Source: Streptomyces sp. NBC_01296
Lineage (GTDB): Bacteria > Actinomycetota > Actinomycetes > Streptomycetales > Streptomycetaceae
Length of the DNA stretch: 64,000 nucleotides
Direction of reading: 5' to 3'
Assembly: GCF_035984415.1 (NCBI RefSeq)
Contig: NZ_CP130720.1
Coordinates: 4,588,001 to 4,652,000, forward strand
Shown one piece after another: positions 8,579-17,330 of this stretch (position 1 is the first letter of the stretch; every line of letters starts with the position of its first letter). Below the pieces are notes generated by a model that was not told the origin of the DNA, did no database searches, and worked only from the letters and a program-made list of their open reading frames with translations. The translations under genes and the position numbers were made by a program.

Positions 8579-9070
8579 ATGAGCATCTGGTGGTCTCTCC
8601 ACTTGAGGCGCGAAGCCGCGAGCGTGCCGCTCGCCAGGCGGTTGCTGCTGGGGACGATGGAGACCGCGGGGGTGGACCCGGACATCTCCTTCGATCTGTC
8701 GGTGGCACTGAGCGAGGCGTGCGCGAACGCGGTGGAGCACGGCGGCCCGACGGCCGAAACCGGTGTCGGCGCGGAACCGGACCCGGAGGCGTGCGCGGCG
8801 TACCGCGTCACCGCATACCTGGACGGGGACTGCTGCCGCATCGAAGTGACCGATTCGGGCCCGGGATTCCCGGCGGCGACGGTCACGGGGCGCAGACCCC
8901 CGCCGGCCGGCCCCTCCGCACCGTCGGAGAGCGAGCACGGCCGGGGCCTGTGGCTGATCGCGGAGCTCGCCGACCACGTCAGGTTCCGCAACCGGCCGGG
9001 CCGGGGCGCGGTGGTCAGCTTCGACAAGATCCTGAAATGGCGTGAGGGAGCGCTGCTGAAGGCGTCGTAG
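8579..9070 (+). CDS. Anti-sigma-type ATP-binding protein (HATPase_c)
   Basis: A 163-residue stand-alone GHKL ATPase domain like RsbW/SpoIIAB and the many Streptomyces regulatory ATP-binding proteins. It shows the N-box (LSEACANAVEH), G1 (DSGPGFP) and G2 (HGRGLWLI) motifs, so ATP binding looks intact. Such proteins usually bind and phosphorylate anti-sigma-factor antagonists, or hold a sigma factor inactive. No sigma or antagonist gene is adjacent, so its partner is unknown. The 218-bp gap before it separates it from the divergent copper operon and shows no clear element. Confidence 0.85.
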   Translation: MSIWWSLHLRREAASVPLARRLLLGTMETAGVDPDISFDLSVALSEACANAVEHGGPTAETGVGAEPDPEACAAYRVTAYLDGDCCRIEVTDSGPGFPAATVTGRRPPPAGPSAPSESEHGRGLWLIAELADHVRFRNRPGRGAVVSFDKILKWREGALLKAS

Positions 9071-9200
9071 CCGAGCAACTCCTCCCGGATACGCCGATGG
9101 ACGGGACTCGCGTACGAGATCCCGCCCATCGGAGGTCAGCCGTCGGGGGTCAGCCGTCCGGGGTCAGCCTTCGCAGGCCTGCCGTCGCGGCCTGCCGGAG

Positions 9201-10667
9201 TCAGCCCTTGAGGCGCGCCATCCAGGCCTCGACATCGGCCGAGGTACGGGGCAGCCCGGCCGACAGGTTCCGGTTGCCGTCCTCGGTGACCAGGATGTCG
9301 TCCTCGATCCGGACGCCGATCCCGCGGTACTCCTCGGGCACGGTCAGGTCGTCGGCCTGGAAGTACAGACCGGGCTCGACGGTGAGGCACATGCCCGGCT
9401 CCAGCGTGCCGTCGACGTACGCCTCGGTGCGCGCGGCGGCGCAGTCGTGGACGTCCATGCCGAGCATGTGGCCGGTGCCGTGCAGGGTCCAGCGGCGCTG
9501 CAGGCCGAGCTCCAGGACGCGCTCGACCGGGCCCTCCAGCAGGCCCCACTCGACGAGCTTCTCGGCGAGGACGTGCTGCGAGGCGTCGTGGAAGTCGCGG
9601 AACTTCGCACCCGGCTTGACGGCGGCGATGCCGGCTTCCTGGGACGCGTACACCGCGTCGTAGATCTTGCGCTGGATGTCGGTGTACGTGCCGTTGATCG
9701 GCAGCGTGCGCGTGACGTCGGCGGTGTAGAGGGAGTGGGTCTCCACACCGGCGTCGAGCAGCAGCAGGTCGCCGGAGCGGACGTCGCCGTCGTTGCGGAC
9801 CCAGTGCAGGGTGCAGGCGTGCGGGCCGGCGGCGCAGATGGAGCCGTAGCCGATGTCGTTGCCCTCGACGCGGGCGCGCAGGAAGAAGGTGCCCTCGATG
9901 TAGCGCTCGGACGTGGCCTCGGCCTTGTCCAGGACCTTCACGACGTCCTCGAAGCCGCGGACGGTGGAGTCGACGGCCTTCTGGAGCTCGCCGATCTCGA
10001 ACTCGTCCTTCACCGCGCGGACCTCGGAGAGGTAGACGCGCAGCTCCTCGTCGCGCTCCTTGGTGACCTTGTCGGTCAGGGCCGCCTCGATGACGGAGTC
10101 GTGGCCGCGGACGCCCCGGACCGGGCCCTCGGCCTCGGCCAGCTCGTCGGCGAGCTTGCGGACGTCCTTCGCGGGGATGCCCAGCAGCTGCTCGGCCTCG
10201 GCCAGCGAGTGGCGGCGGCCGACCCACAGCTCGCCCTGGCCGGAGAGCCAGAACTCGCCGTTCTCGCGGTCGGAGCGGGGCAGCAGGTAGACGGTGGCGG
10301 TGTGGCCGGTCTCGCCCGAGGGCTCGAGGACCAGCACGCCGTTCTCGGTCTGGTCGCCGGTCAGGTACGCGTACTCGGTCGAGGCGCGGAAGGGGTACTC
10401 GGTGTCGTTCGAGCGGGTCTTGAGGCGACCCGCGGGCACGACGAGGCGCTCGCCGGGGAAGCGCGCGGACAGCGCGGCGCGGCGGGCGGCGGTGTGCGCG
10501 GCCTGGGCGATCGGCTCAAGCCCGTGCAGCTCCGTGTCGGCCCAGCCCGTGCGCATGTTCTCCGCGAGTTCGTCGCTGACGCCCGGGTACAGCGCGTTCT
10601 TGCGCTGCTTGTGCTTCTTCTGGGGCTGCTCTTCTTCCGGGGTCTCCGGGGTGAGCTCGTCAGCCAC
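9201..10667 (-). CDS. pepP: Xaa-Pro aminopeptidase (M24B)
   Basis: A 488-residue cytoplasmic metallopeptidase that removes N-terminal residues preceding proline. The N-terminal aminopeptidase-P domain (about 60-190) is followed by a pita-bread catalytic domain with the five metal ligands visible in LLDAGVET, DVTRTLPI, HGTGHMLGMDVHD, VEPGLYF and RIEDDILVT. The N-terminus has a charged, Lys/Gln-rich extension. ATG start at 10665-10667. It is convergent with the HATPase gene on its left and follows the phosphatase gene on its right. Confidence 0.93.
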   Translation of the reverse strand: MADELTPETPEEEQPQKKHKQRKNALYPGVSDELAENMRTGWADTELHGLEPIAQAAHTAARRAALSARFPGERLVVPAGRLKTRSNDTEYPFRASTEYAYLTGDQTENGVLVLEPSGETGHTATVYLLPRSDRENGEFWLSGQGELWVGRRHSLAEAEQLLGIPAKDVRKLADELAEAEGPVRGVRGHDSVIEAALTDKVTKERDEELRVYLSEVRAVKDEFEIGELQKAVDSTVRGFEDVVKVLDKAEATSERYIEGTFFLRARVEGNDIGYGSICAAGPHACTLHWVRNDGDVRSGDLLLLDAGVETHSLYTADVTRTLPINGTYTDIQRKIYDAVYASQEAGIAAVKPGAKFRDFHDASQHVLAEKLVEWGLLEGPVERVLELGLQRRWTLHGTGHMLGMDVHDCAAARTEAYVDGTLEPGMCLTVEPGLYFQADDLTVPEEYRGIGVRIEDDILVTEDGNRNLSAGLPRTSADVEAWMARLKG

Positions 10668-10754
10668 GTCTTCTCCTCAGCTACGACAGGACCGGGTATG
10701 GACCGCATCCATCGTATGTGCGAGGGGAAGACGCCCGGCGGCGGGTGTGATAAA

Positions 10755-12383
10755 TCAGTCGAAACGGGCGGCGAGCAGCACGATGTCCTCCACCCCGTCC
10801 TCCGTGGCGGCCATGGCGGCGGTGGCCCCGGTGGCGGCCGCGGCAGCCGCGGATCCGGCGGGCGCGAGCGCCGGGTCGTCCTCGGGCAGCACCGTCCGCA
10901 GGATGTGGTCGCAGACGGCCGCCGGGTCGTCCCGGATGCTCCGGGGCACTCCCGCGGCCGCGGCGTGCAGCCGTGCGTAGGCCCGGTCCATCGGGTCGCC
11001 GGTCCGCCGCAGCAGCCCGTCGGTGTACAGCAGCACCGTTTCTCCGGGTGCAGGTTCGATCTCCACGCTCGGCGCTTCCCAGCACGACAGCATCCCGAGC
11101 GGCGCGGAGAGCGAGGTCTCCACGTACTCGGTGCGGCGCTCGCCGATGAGCAGCGGCGGGGCGTGCCCCGCCCCGGCCAGGATGATCTTCCTCCCCTGGC
11201 TGCCCGCATGGGTGGCCCCGGCCGGCTCGCAGTACGCGAAGAGCGCGGTCGCGCAGCGCGCGGGCTCGGTCAGGCGCAGCAGCAGCTCCAGATCGGACAG
11301 GACCGCGACGGGGTCCTCCCCCTCCATGACGGCGTACGCGCGCAGCGACGCCCGCAGCCGTCCCATCGCGGCGACCGCGCTGGGCCCCGCTCCGGTGACG
11401 GAGCCGACGGCCAGCCCGAGGGCGCCCTCCGGCAGCGGCAGCGCGTCGTACCAGTCGCCGCCGCCGCGCGGCCCGGTGTGGTGGCGGGCGGCGAGCTGGA
11501 CGCCGGGGATCCGGGGGAGCCGGCTGGGCAGCAGCTCCTCGGCGACCGTGGCCAGCCGGCTGCGGGACCGTTCCACCTCGAGCATCCGGGCCAGGTGTTC
11601 GGCGGCGTGGCGGACGTAGAGCCCGGCGAGATCGCGCTGGCGTTCGCTCGGCTCGGCCTGTTCGTCGTAGAGCCAGACGGCCGCGCCGAGCCGGCCGGTG
11701 GCCTCGGCGGTGAGCGGCACGGCGTAGCTCGCGGCGTAGCCGAGCCGGGCGGCGACCTCGCGGTGGCGGGGGTCGACCGGGGTTCCGTACCCGCCCGAGC
11801 CGGGGGCGGCGTCGGGTTCGGGGAGCACCTCGGAGCCGCCGTGGGCGTCGGGGAGCCCGTCGAGGATCCGGCCGTACGAGGTCGCGGTGCGCGGGACGGT
11901 CTCGATGTGCCCGAGGTCCGCGCGGCCGAGGCCGAGGCCGATCGTGGCCGTCGGGCCGAGTCCGTCGGAGGGCTCCAGGACGACCAGGCCGCGGCGGGCG
12001 CCGACGAGCGCGGCTCCGGCGCGCAGGAACTCCTGGAGGGAGGAGTCGAGGTCACGGGCGCGGGCGAGGCGTTCGGTGAGCTCGTGGAGGGTGGTGAGAT
12101 CGGAGACCATCCCCGCCAGGCGGTCCTGGATCAGCGTGCTCGGTCCGGGAACCGGTGCCGGGGCCGGTGCGGGGGCTGTTCGGGCGGGAATGGGCGCCGC
12201 AGTCTGCGAGACCGCGGTAACTGCTGGATCGATTCCAGCCACTTTCGGCAGATGCGGGGCGCTCATGGCGTCCGCCTTTCCACCTGGTGCGATTCGCCAT
12301 ATAGCATCGCAAACCCCCAGATCGTGCTGCGCCGCCATCAATGAATCCACATCTACACGCACACGAGGATCGATGTCCAGCAT
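10755..12383 (-). CDS. SpoIIE/RsbU-type PP2C phosphatase with GAF domain
   Basis: A 542-residue Ser/Thr phosphatase that would dephosphorylate an anti-sigma-factor antagonist. A Pro/Ala-rich N-terminal part is followed by a GAF-like sensor domain (about 140-310) and a SpoIIE domain with GGDWYDALPLPEG, VGSVTGAG and a final ILLAARFD-type end (DIVLLAARFD). The start at 12381-12383 (MLDIDPRVRV) is chosen because the segment VRVDVDSLMAAQHDLGVCDA resembles the N-terminus of other Streptomyces phosphatases; an alternative ATG at 12264-12266 (MSAPHLPK, preceded by AAAGGCGGA) would give 503 residues. The 406-bp divergent region to the next gene carries both promoters but no site I can name. Confidence 0.85.
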   Translation of the reverse strand: MLDIDPRVRVDVDSLMAAQHDLGVCDAIWRIAPGGKADAMSAPHLPKVAGIDPAVTAVSQTAAPIPARTAPAPAPAPVPGPSTLIQDRLAGMVSDLTTLHELTERLARARDLDSSLQEFLRAGAALVGARRGLVVLEPSDGLGPTATIGLGLGRADLGHIETVPRTATSYGRILDGLPDAHGGSEVLPEPDAAPGSGGYGTPVDPRHREVAARLGYAASYAVPLTAEATGRLGAAVWLYDEQAEPSERQRDLAGLYVRHAAEHLARMLEVERSRSRLATVAEELLPSRLPRIPGVQLAARHHTGPRGGGDWYDALPLPEGALGLAVGSVTGAGPSAVAAMGRLRASLRAYAVMEGEDPVAVLSDLELLLRLTEPARCATALFAYCEPAGATHAGSQGRKIILAGAGHAPPLLIGERRTEYVETSLSAPLGMLSCWEAPSVEIEPAPGETVLLYTDGLLRRTGDPMDRAYARLHAAAAGVPRSIRDDPAAVCDHILRTVLPEDDPALAPAGSAAAAAATGATAAMAATEDGVEDIVLLAARFD

Positions 12384-12790
12384 TGCCCAGGTGGGAATCC
12401 TGGTGTCCGTGGGGCTGCAACTCACTGTCCAGCCAAGGCTAGAACTTGGCCGGAAAAAGCTGGGAGCGGACGGTTTTTGCGATCGACTGGTCGGGCGCCG
12501 GAGTGGCTCCGGGTACCTAGTCGGTGGTGCCCGGGGAGAGTTGGCGCAGCCCGGCGGTCGCCGGGAACCGCCCGGCACGGCCCGTCGTCCTTAGCGGCGG
12601 CAGCCGGTCTCGGCATCGGCGCGGGTCGCGTTCCGCCCCCGCCGGACGTTTCATGGACCCGTAAGAAAACTGCACGAACCGTGTGAACCTGCTTCTGGCG
12701 GACAGTGACGCGAAACGTGTACGTGTGGTGAGACACCGGTTACATGGTGTGATGTGGCCCTCGGCGTTCAACGGAAAGGAACGAGCGCTC

Positions 12791-13489
12791 ATGCGCGAGA
12801 TCCTCGGAAGGCGTCTCCAGCGGCTCCGCAATCGCCTGAAATCCCTTCGCCCCGCCCCCGGGCAGAGCGGTGACCAGGCCCTCCTCGATGCGGCGCTCAC
12901 CTGCGCCACCGCCTGGCAGTGGCCGGTGCTTCCCGGTGTCGGCCGCTCCGGCGCCGACAGCACCCGGTGCGCCTGCCCCGACCCCGACTGCGTCGTCCCC
13001 GGCGCCCACCCCTTCGACCCCGGGCTGCTGGCGGCCACCACCGACCCCCGGATGGTGGCCTGGTGGTGGACCAACCGGCCCACCGCTCCCGTGCTGATGG
13101 CCACCGGCGGGTCCGCGCCGTGCGCCGTGAGCCTGCCGGCCGCCGCGGCCGCGCGGGCCGTCGTACGGCTGGACGCGCAGGGGATGCGGCTGGGCCCGAT
13201 CGTGGCCACCCCCACCCGGTGGTCGCTCCTGGTCGCGCCGTACTCGCTGGAGCGGCTCGGCGAACTCCTGTACGCCAAGGACCACGTGCCCTCCGCGCTG
13301 CGCTTCCACGGCGAGGGCGGCTACCTGCTGCTCCCGCCCTCCCCCGCGTCCGGCGGCGGGCAGGTGCGGTGGGAGCGCGAGCCCGCGGATGCCGGGGGCC
13401 TGTGGCTGCCGGAGATCGAGGCGCTCGTGGACGCGCTGGTCGAGGCGAGCAGCGGGGCCTCCGGCGGCGGCAGCCGGCTCGCGTACTGA
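12791..13489 (+). CDS. Bifunctional DNA primase/polymerase-like (prim-pol) protein
   Basis: A 232-residue protein resembling the N-terminal prim-pol domain proteins common in Streptomyces. It shows LDAALTCATAWQWPVLPGV, a cysteine cluster CACPDPDCVVPGAHP, and TDPRMVAWWWTNRPTAPV. No helicase or second catalytic domain is present, and an acidic catalytic pair is not obvious, so enzymatic activity is doubtful. The ATG at 12791 follows AAAGGAA; an upstream frame extension from 12683 is rejected for lack of a ribosome site. Such small prim-pol-like proteins are of unknown role in Streptomyces. Confidence 0.75.
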   Translation: MREILGRRLQRLRNRLKSLRPAPGQSGDQALLDAALTCATAWQWPVLPGVGRSGADSTRCACPDPDCVVPGAHPFDPGLLAATTDPRMVAWWWTNRPTAPVLMATGGSAPCAVSLPAAAAARAVVRLDAQGMRLGPIVATPTRWSLLVAPYSLERLGELLYAKDHVPSALRFHGEGGYLLLPPSPASGGGQVRWEREPADAGGLWLPEIEALVDALVEASSGASGGGSRLAY

Positions 13490-13643
13490 TCCCGCGCGGT
13501 GGGCGTACGGCCCGCGCGCGGGTGCTCGTACCGACGCGCCGGGCACCCGCCGATCACTCGTACGGGTGTCAGTGCGACGAGTTTCCAAGGGAATTGGGCG
13601 CGGGGATCTCCGCGCCCCATTCCCGCATCGCTATGTTCGCCGA

Positions 13644-14237
13644 ATGAATCTCCGCTTGATCGGTATCAGCGCGGGTGTGCTGATCATCTTGTCGCTCCCG
13701 CTGGCAGGAGCGATCGCCGGACCGGATTTCGCCGGTCAGGACGACGGAAAAGGCAGCGGGTTGCTCTCCTCGCTCGGGCTGACCGATCCGGCGGGCGGAC
13801 CCCGTACGCCGGCGTCCGGCGCCCCGCCCGCCCGGCAGGCCGGGCCGCCGCGGGGCGAGCCGCAGCAGCCGGGTCCGTCCGAGCAGCCCCGGGCGGATTC
13901 CCGGTGCGGCCCCGAACTCTCCTCGCCGCAGGGCGTGGAGGCGCAGACCTGCATCCTGGTCGGCGAGGGGCGGACTTGGGGCCGGAGCTACTACCGCAAC
14001 ACCAGCGGGCGCGCACTGGACGCCGTCCTGACGGTGATGGGGCCCGCGGGGCGCACGGTGCAGATCCGGTGCGCGGTCGGGGCGGGCGACGAGCCGGGAC
14101 TGTGCGAGACGCCGCGGGAGGACTCGGCGGGGGCGCCGGACGCCTACTCGGCCGTTGCGGAGTTTGCAGTTCCGGATGATGAAGGGCGACTGCTGCTGCG
14201 GTCCGGGAGCAACTCACCGGCACCGGCCGACGGTTGA
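13644..14237 (+). CDS. Exported or membrane-anchored hypothetical protein
   Basis: A 197-residue protein with an N-terminal hydrophobic helix (LIGISAGVLIILSLPLAGAIAG) acting as signal or anchor, a Pro/Gly/Gln-rich linker (about 45-90), and a C-terminal domain of about 100 residues with four cysteines (SRCGPEL, QTCILVG, IRCAVG, GLCETP) that could form two disulfides outside the cell. I do not recognise a family. The ATG at 13644 gives a clean signal; no strong ribosome site is visible. It precedes a convergent terminator. Confidence 0.7.
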   Translation: MNLRLIGISAGVLIILSLPLAGAIAGPDFAGQDDGKGSGLLSSLGLTDPAGGPRTPASGAPPARQAGPPRGEPQQPGPSEQPRADSRCGPELSSPQGVEAQTCILVGEGRTWGRSYYRNTSGRALDAVLTVMGPAGRTVQIRCAVGAGDEPGLCETPREDSAGAPDAYSAVAEFAVPDDEGRLLLRSGSNSPAPADG

Positions 14238-14257
14238 GCGACGGCGGAAAAGGAAGG

Positions 14258-14297
14258 GCCCGGTCGCTGGCGACGGGGGATGCACCAGCGACCGGGC
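14258..14297. terminator. Bidirectional hairpin between convergent genes
   Basis: A perfect 13-bp stem (14258-14270 with 14285-14297, GCCCGGTCGCTGG) and a 14-nt loop lies between the convergent exported-protein gene and the SEC-C protein gene, the expected position for a shared terminator. Confidence 0.75.
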
Positions 14298-14418
14298 TAC
14301 AAGAACGGTAACAAGAGATCGCCTGTTCGCAAATTCGATCTCTGATATTCAGACACCGATTTGCAGGCGATTAGCGGGAGTTGTGACCCCAGTCACCGGT
14401 CCTGCAGGGGCCCGGCGG

Positions 14419-15393
14419 TCAGCTGAGGGTGACCTGGCGGTTCGTGAGTCCGCCGCGCGCCCGGCGCTCCTCCGCGGTCAGCGGGGCGTCCGCGGCCAGG
14501 GCCGTGGCCAGCCGCTCCGCGAACTCCGCCGCAGGCTTCTCGACGTCGTCGGCGCTCACTCCGGTCGGCAGGTCCCAGACGGGGACCATCAGGCCGTGCG
14601 CCCGGAAGGAACCGACCAGTCGGGTGCCTTCGCCGAGCGAGGAGGTGCCCGCGGCGTGCAGCCGCGCGAGGGCGTCGAGCAGCTTCTCCTCGGGGTGCGG
14701 CATGACCCAGCGCAGGTGGTTCTTGTCCGGGGTCTCGCACCAGTAGGACGCGTCCACGCCGGCCAGCTTGACCGTCGGGATGGCGGCGGCGTTGGCGCGC
14801 TCGAGGGAGGCGGCGATCTCCGGGGAGGCGCTCTGGGCGCTCTCCGCATCCGGAATCCAGAATTCGAAGCCGCTGTGCACAACCGGCTCGAAAACGCCGT
14901 CCGTGTCCAAGAGATCCTGAAGTCGCGGACCCTCGGCGGGAACGCGGCGGGCCGGAATCGGGGTACCCGGTTCCGCGACGAGCGCGCGCTCCAGCGTGTC
15001 GGCCATGTCCCGGGAGAGGTCCCCGGTGGTCGAGTCGTTCTGCAGGCCGAGCAGGACGGACCCGTCCTCGCGGCGCAGTGCCGGCCAGGCCATGGGCAGT
15101 ACGGTCACCAGCGTGACGGAGGGGACGCCCTCGGGCAGGCCGCCCTTGAGCGTGAGCGGGATGGTCGCCGCGGGCACGAGCTCGCGCAGCGCGACCCAGT
15201 CGCACTCGCCGGGCAGGCCCTCGAAGGGGCGTGCCACGTGCTCGGTGACGGCGTGCGCGGCGGCTGCTCCGTGGCAGGCCTTGTAGCGGCGCCCGGATCC
15301 GCAGGGGCAGGGCTCGCGTGCGCCCACCACCGGGATCTCCCCGTTCTTGAGCTGCGGCTTTGCAGTCTTGGCTGCGGGGCGCTTCTTGGCCAT
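14419..15393 (-). CDS. SEC-C motif protein (DUF5926 family)
   Basis: A 324-residue cytoplasmic protein. Near the N-terminus is a SEC-C zinc motif (REPCPCGSGRRYKACHG, about residues 27-43), as in the C-terminus of SecA, followed by a domain of about 270 residues shared by actinobacterial DUF5926 proteins. The start ATG at 15391-15393 (MAKKRPAAK) is preceded by GGGAGA; the upstream in-frame extension is rejected. SEC-C motifs bind zinc and often mediate protein or ribosome contacts; the specific role here is unknown. Confidence 0.85.
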   Translation of the reverse strand: MAKKRPAAKTAKPQLKNGEIPVVGAREPCPCGSGRRYKACHGAAAAHAVTEHVARPFEGLPGECDWVALRELVPAATIPLTLKGGLPEGVPSVTLVTVLPMAWPALRREDGSVLLGLQNDSTTGDLSRDMADTLERALVAEPGTPIPARRVPAEGPRLQDLLDTDGVFEPVVHSGFEFWIPDAESAQSASPEIAASLERANAAAIPTVKLAGVDASYWCETPDKNHLRWVMPHPEEKLLDALARLHAAGTSSLGEGTRLVGSFRAHGLMVPVWDLPTGVSADDVEKPAAEFAERLATALAADAPLTAEERRARGGLTNRQVTLS

Positions 15394-15540
15394 CGTGGGT
15401 GTCTCCCGGTTGCGGCGGTACGGCGTTGTGTCTGGGCGCGAGCCTAGCCGTTCGTACCGCTGCAACCGGGAGGATGCGGCCGGGAGCACGGTCGGCGTGC
15501 GCTCCCGGCGGCCGCTCGTTCGGATGGCCGAAGGTGCGGG

Positions 15541-15619
15541 TGCTGCTGTCGGGGATCCGGTTCGGGTCCGTGTCGGGGATCCGCGCCGGGATCCGGGTCG
15601 GGTCCGCGTCGGGATCCGG
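15541..15619. repeat. Short tandem GGATCCG-containing repeats
   Basis: Just downstream of the HATPase gene at 15620, GGGATCCG or close variants occur about every 20-25 bp, alternating with GGGTCCG. The arrangement looks like a degenerate tandem array of about 24-bp units in the gap between two leftward genes. No function is visible; it could be a decayed terminator or slippage product. Confidence 0.4.
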
Positions 15620-16135
15620 TCACGGATTCAGATCGTCGAAGGCCGTGCTGAAGTCGATCGCCGGGGGCGCAACGCGCGTAGCGAAATCGTCGTGCCGGGG
15701 CCCACATGCAACGGTCACCCATACGGTGACCTCGCCTGCCGCTCCGTCCCGGACACCCCAGTTCTGGGCGAGGGCGCTGATGATGTTCAGCCCCCGGCCG
15801 CCGCGCGCGGTGACCGAGGGCGTGGCCGGAACCGGGCGGGTGGGACCGCCTCCGTCCGTGACCTCGACCGTCAGCCGCCCCGCCTTGTCGATACGCCATG
15901 CGGCGCGTATCTCCCCGTCCCCGATCTCCCCGGCGCCCAGCGGTCTGCCGTGTCGGCAGGCGTTGCTGAGCAGTTCGGAAAGGATCAGAACGGCGTCGTC
16001 AACGACCGATTCGGACACCCCGCTCATACGCAATTGCTCACGCATGCGGCGTCTCGCCTCGCCCACGCCCGCAGGACCATGGCATACGTCCATGCACGAC
16101 GACGTGGGCACTTCCTGTGCCACCACCAACGCCAC
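15620..16135 (-). CDS. Anti-sigma-type ATP-binding protein (HATPase_c)
   Basis: A 171-residue GHKL ATPase-domain regulator. N-box LILSELLSNACRHG, G1 EVTDGGGP and G2 GGRGLNIIS are present. The GTG start at 16133-16135 is chosen because AAGGAGG precedes it by 8 bp; the longer ATG at 16220 has no such site. The family modulates SpoIIAA/RsbV-type antagonists or sigma factors. It is the second such protein in the first 16 kb, with the SpoIIE phosphatase between them, but the three are not in one operon. Confidence 0.83.
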   Translation of the reverse strand: MALVVAQEVPTSSCMDVCHGPAGVGEARRRMREQLRMSGVSESVVDDAVLILSELLSNACRHGRPLGAGEIGDGEIRAAWRIDKAGRLTVEVTDGGGPTRPVPATPSVTARGGRGLNIISALAQNWGVRDGAAGEVTVWVTVACGPRHDDFATRVAPPAIDFSTAFDDLNP

Positions 16136-16307
16136 CCCCGGAACCTCCTTAGCCCCACGCCATGGTCTGGATGCCCCAATGGCCTGGACCGGAAACCGAC
16201 CCAGCGGGGAGCTCTGACGCATTCATGACCAGTGGTTGCGGAGCGGATGCGCCGGGGCACACCCTGTCACGCGCGCGACGGGCGGGACGGGTGGGCAAAA
16301 GGGGACG

Positions 16308-17105
16308 TCAGCGCCCGAGCTGTGACAGAACTTGGCGCGGCCTGTTCGTAATGATCGCTTCCACACCCAGATCAGCGCAGAGCTGAACGTCTTCGGGTTC
16401 GTTTACGGTCCATACGTGTACGGAGTGACCCGCGCTCTGGAGCTTGCGGACGAACCCGGGATGGCTGCGCACGATGCGCATCCCCGGACCGGCGATCGGC
16501 ACCCCGGCCGGCAGCCGCCCGTCGCGCATCCGGGGCGAGATGAACTGCATCAGGTACACGGTCGGGATCGTGGGCGCGGCCGCCCGCACCCGGTGCAGGG
16601 AGCGCGCGGAGAAGCTCATGACGCGGACCGGGTGCGGGCCCTCGGCGGGCGGCGCGTCCAGCCCGAACCGCTTGAGGAGGAAGAGGAGGCGCTCCTCCAC
16701 CTGTCCGGCCCAGCGGGTCGGGTGCTTCGTCTCGATGGCGAGCTGCACCGGCCGGCCGGCGTCGGAGATCAGCTCCAGCAGCCGCTCCAGGGTCAGCACC
16801 GAGGTGCGCTCGGGGTCGGCGTCCCAGTCGGGGGACTCCTCGCGGTCCTTCCAGGAGCCGAAGTCGAGGGCGGCGAGGTCGGCCAGCTCGAGGGCGGAGA
16901 CGGCGCCGCGGCCGTTGGACGTGCGGTTGACCCGGCGGTCGTGGACCAGGACCAGGTGGCCGTCGGCGGTGAGCCGGACATCGCATTCGAGGGCGTCGGC
17001 GCCGTACTCGATGGCCTTGCGGTAGGCGGCCAGGGTGTGCTCGGGGGCATCCTCCGAGGCGCCGCGGTGGGCGACGACCTGGATGGGCGGCATTGCGTGG
17101 GTCAC
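16308..17105 (-). CDS. Glycerophosphodiester phosphodiesterase
   Basis: A 265-residue GDPD TIM-barrel enzyme hydrolysing glycerophosphodiesters to glycerol-3-phosphate and an alcohol. Visible catalytic elements are AHRGASEDAPEHT, ALECDVRLTADG and LVHDRRVNRTSNG, with later ETKHPTR and VWTVNEPE. No signal peptide is present, so it acts in the cytoplasm. Start taken as GTG 17103-17105 (VTHAMPP); ATG 17091-17093 is an alternative four residues shorter. Divergent from the HtrA-type protease, with a 225-bp promoter region between. Confidence 0.93.
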   Translation of the reverse strand: MTHAMPPIQVVAHRGASEDAPEHTLAAYRKAIEYGADALECDVRLTADGHLVLVHDRRVNRTSNGRGAVSALELADLAALDFGSWKDREESPDWDADPERTSVLTLERLLELISDAGRPVQLAIETKHPTRWAGQVEERLLFLLKRFGLDAPPAEGPHPVRVMSFSARSLHRVRAAAPTIPTVYLMQFISPRMRDGRLPAGVPIAGPGMRIVRSHPGFVRKLQSAGHSVHVWTVNEPEDVQLCADLGVEAIITNRPRQVLSQLGR

Positions 17106-17330
17106 CGAGTCATGGTGCCACCGAGAAGGCGCCCGGTGTCGGGATCCGCCCCTGCGGATGCGACCGAAATGCCGGAGATAAAGGATGGGGGAGATACACA
17201 GGTCCGGCTTACAGTGCTCTGACGGGTCATGGGGAAGGCTTTTCCCAGGAACTTGTGCGGCACGTCGAACGTTCAGTCGGGCCGAACCACCAGTTTGTCT
17301 GAAGCCGTGTGTGACGAGGAGAAGAGCGCT

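Noticed and set aside
15541..15619. GGATCCG repeats considered as a CRISPR-like array
   Set aside because: Units are only about 24 bp, degenerate, without distinct spacers and with no cas genes.
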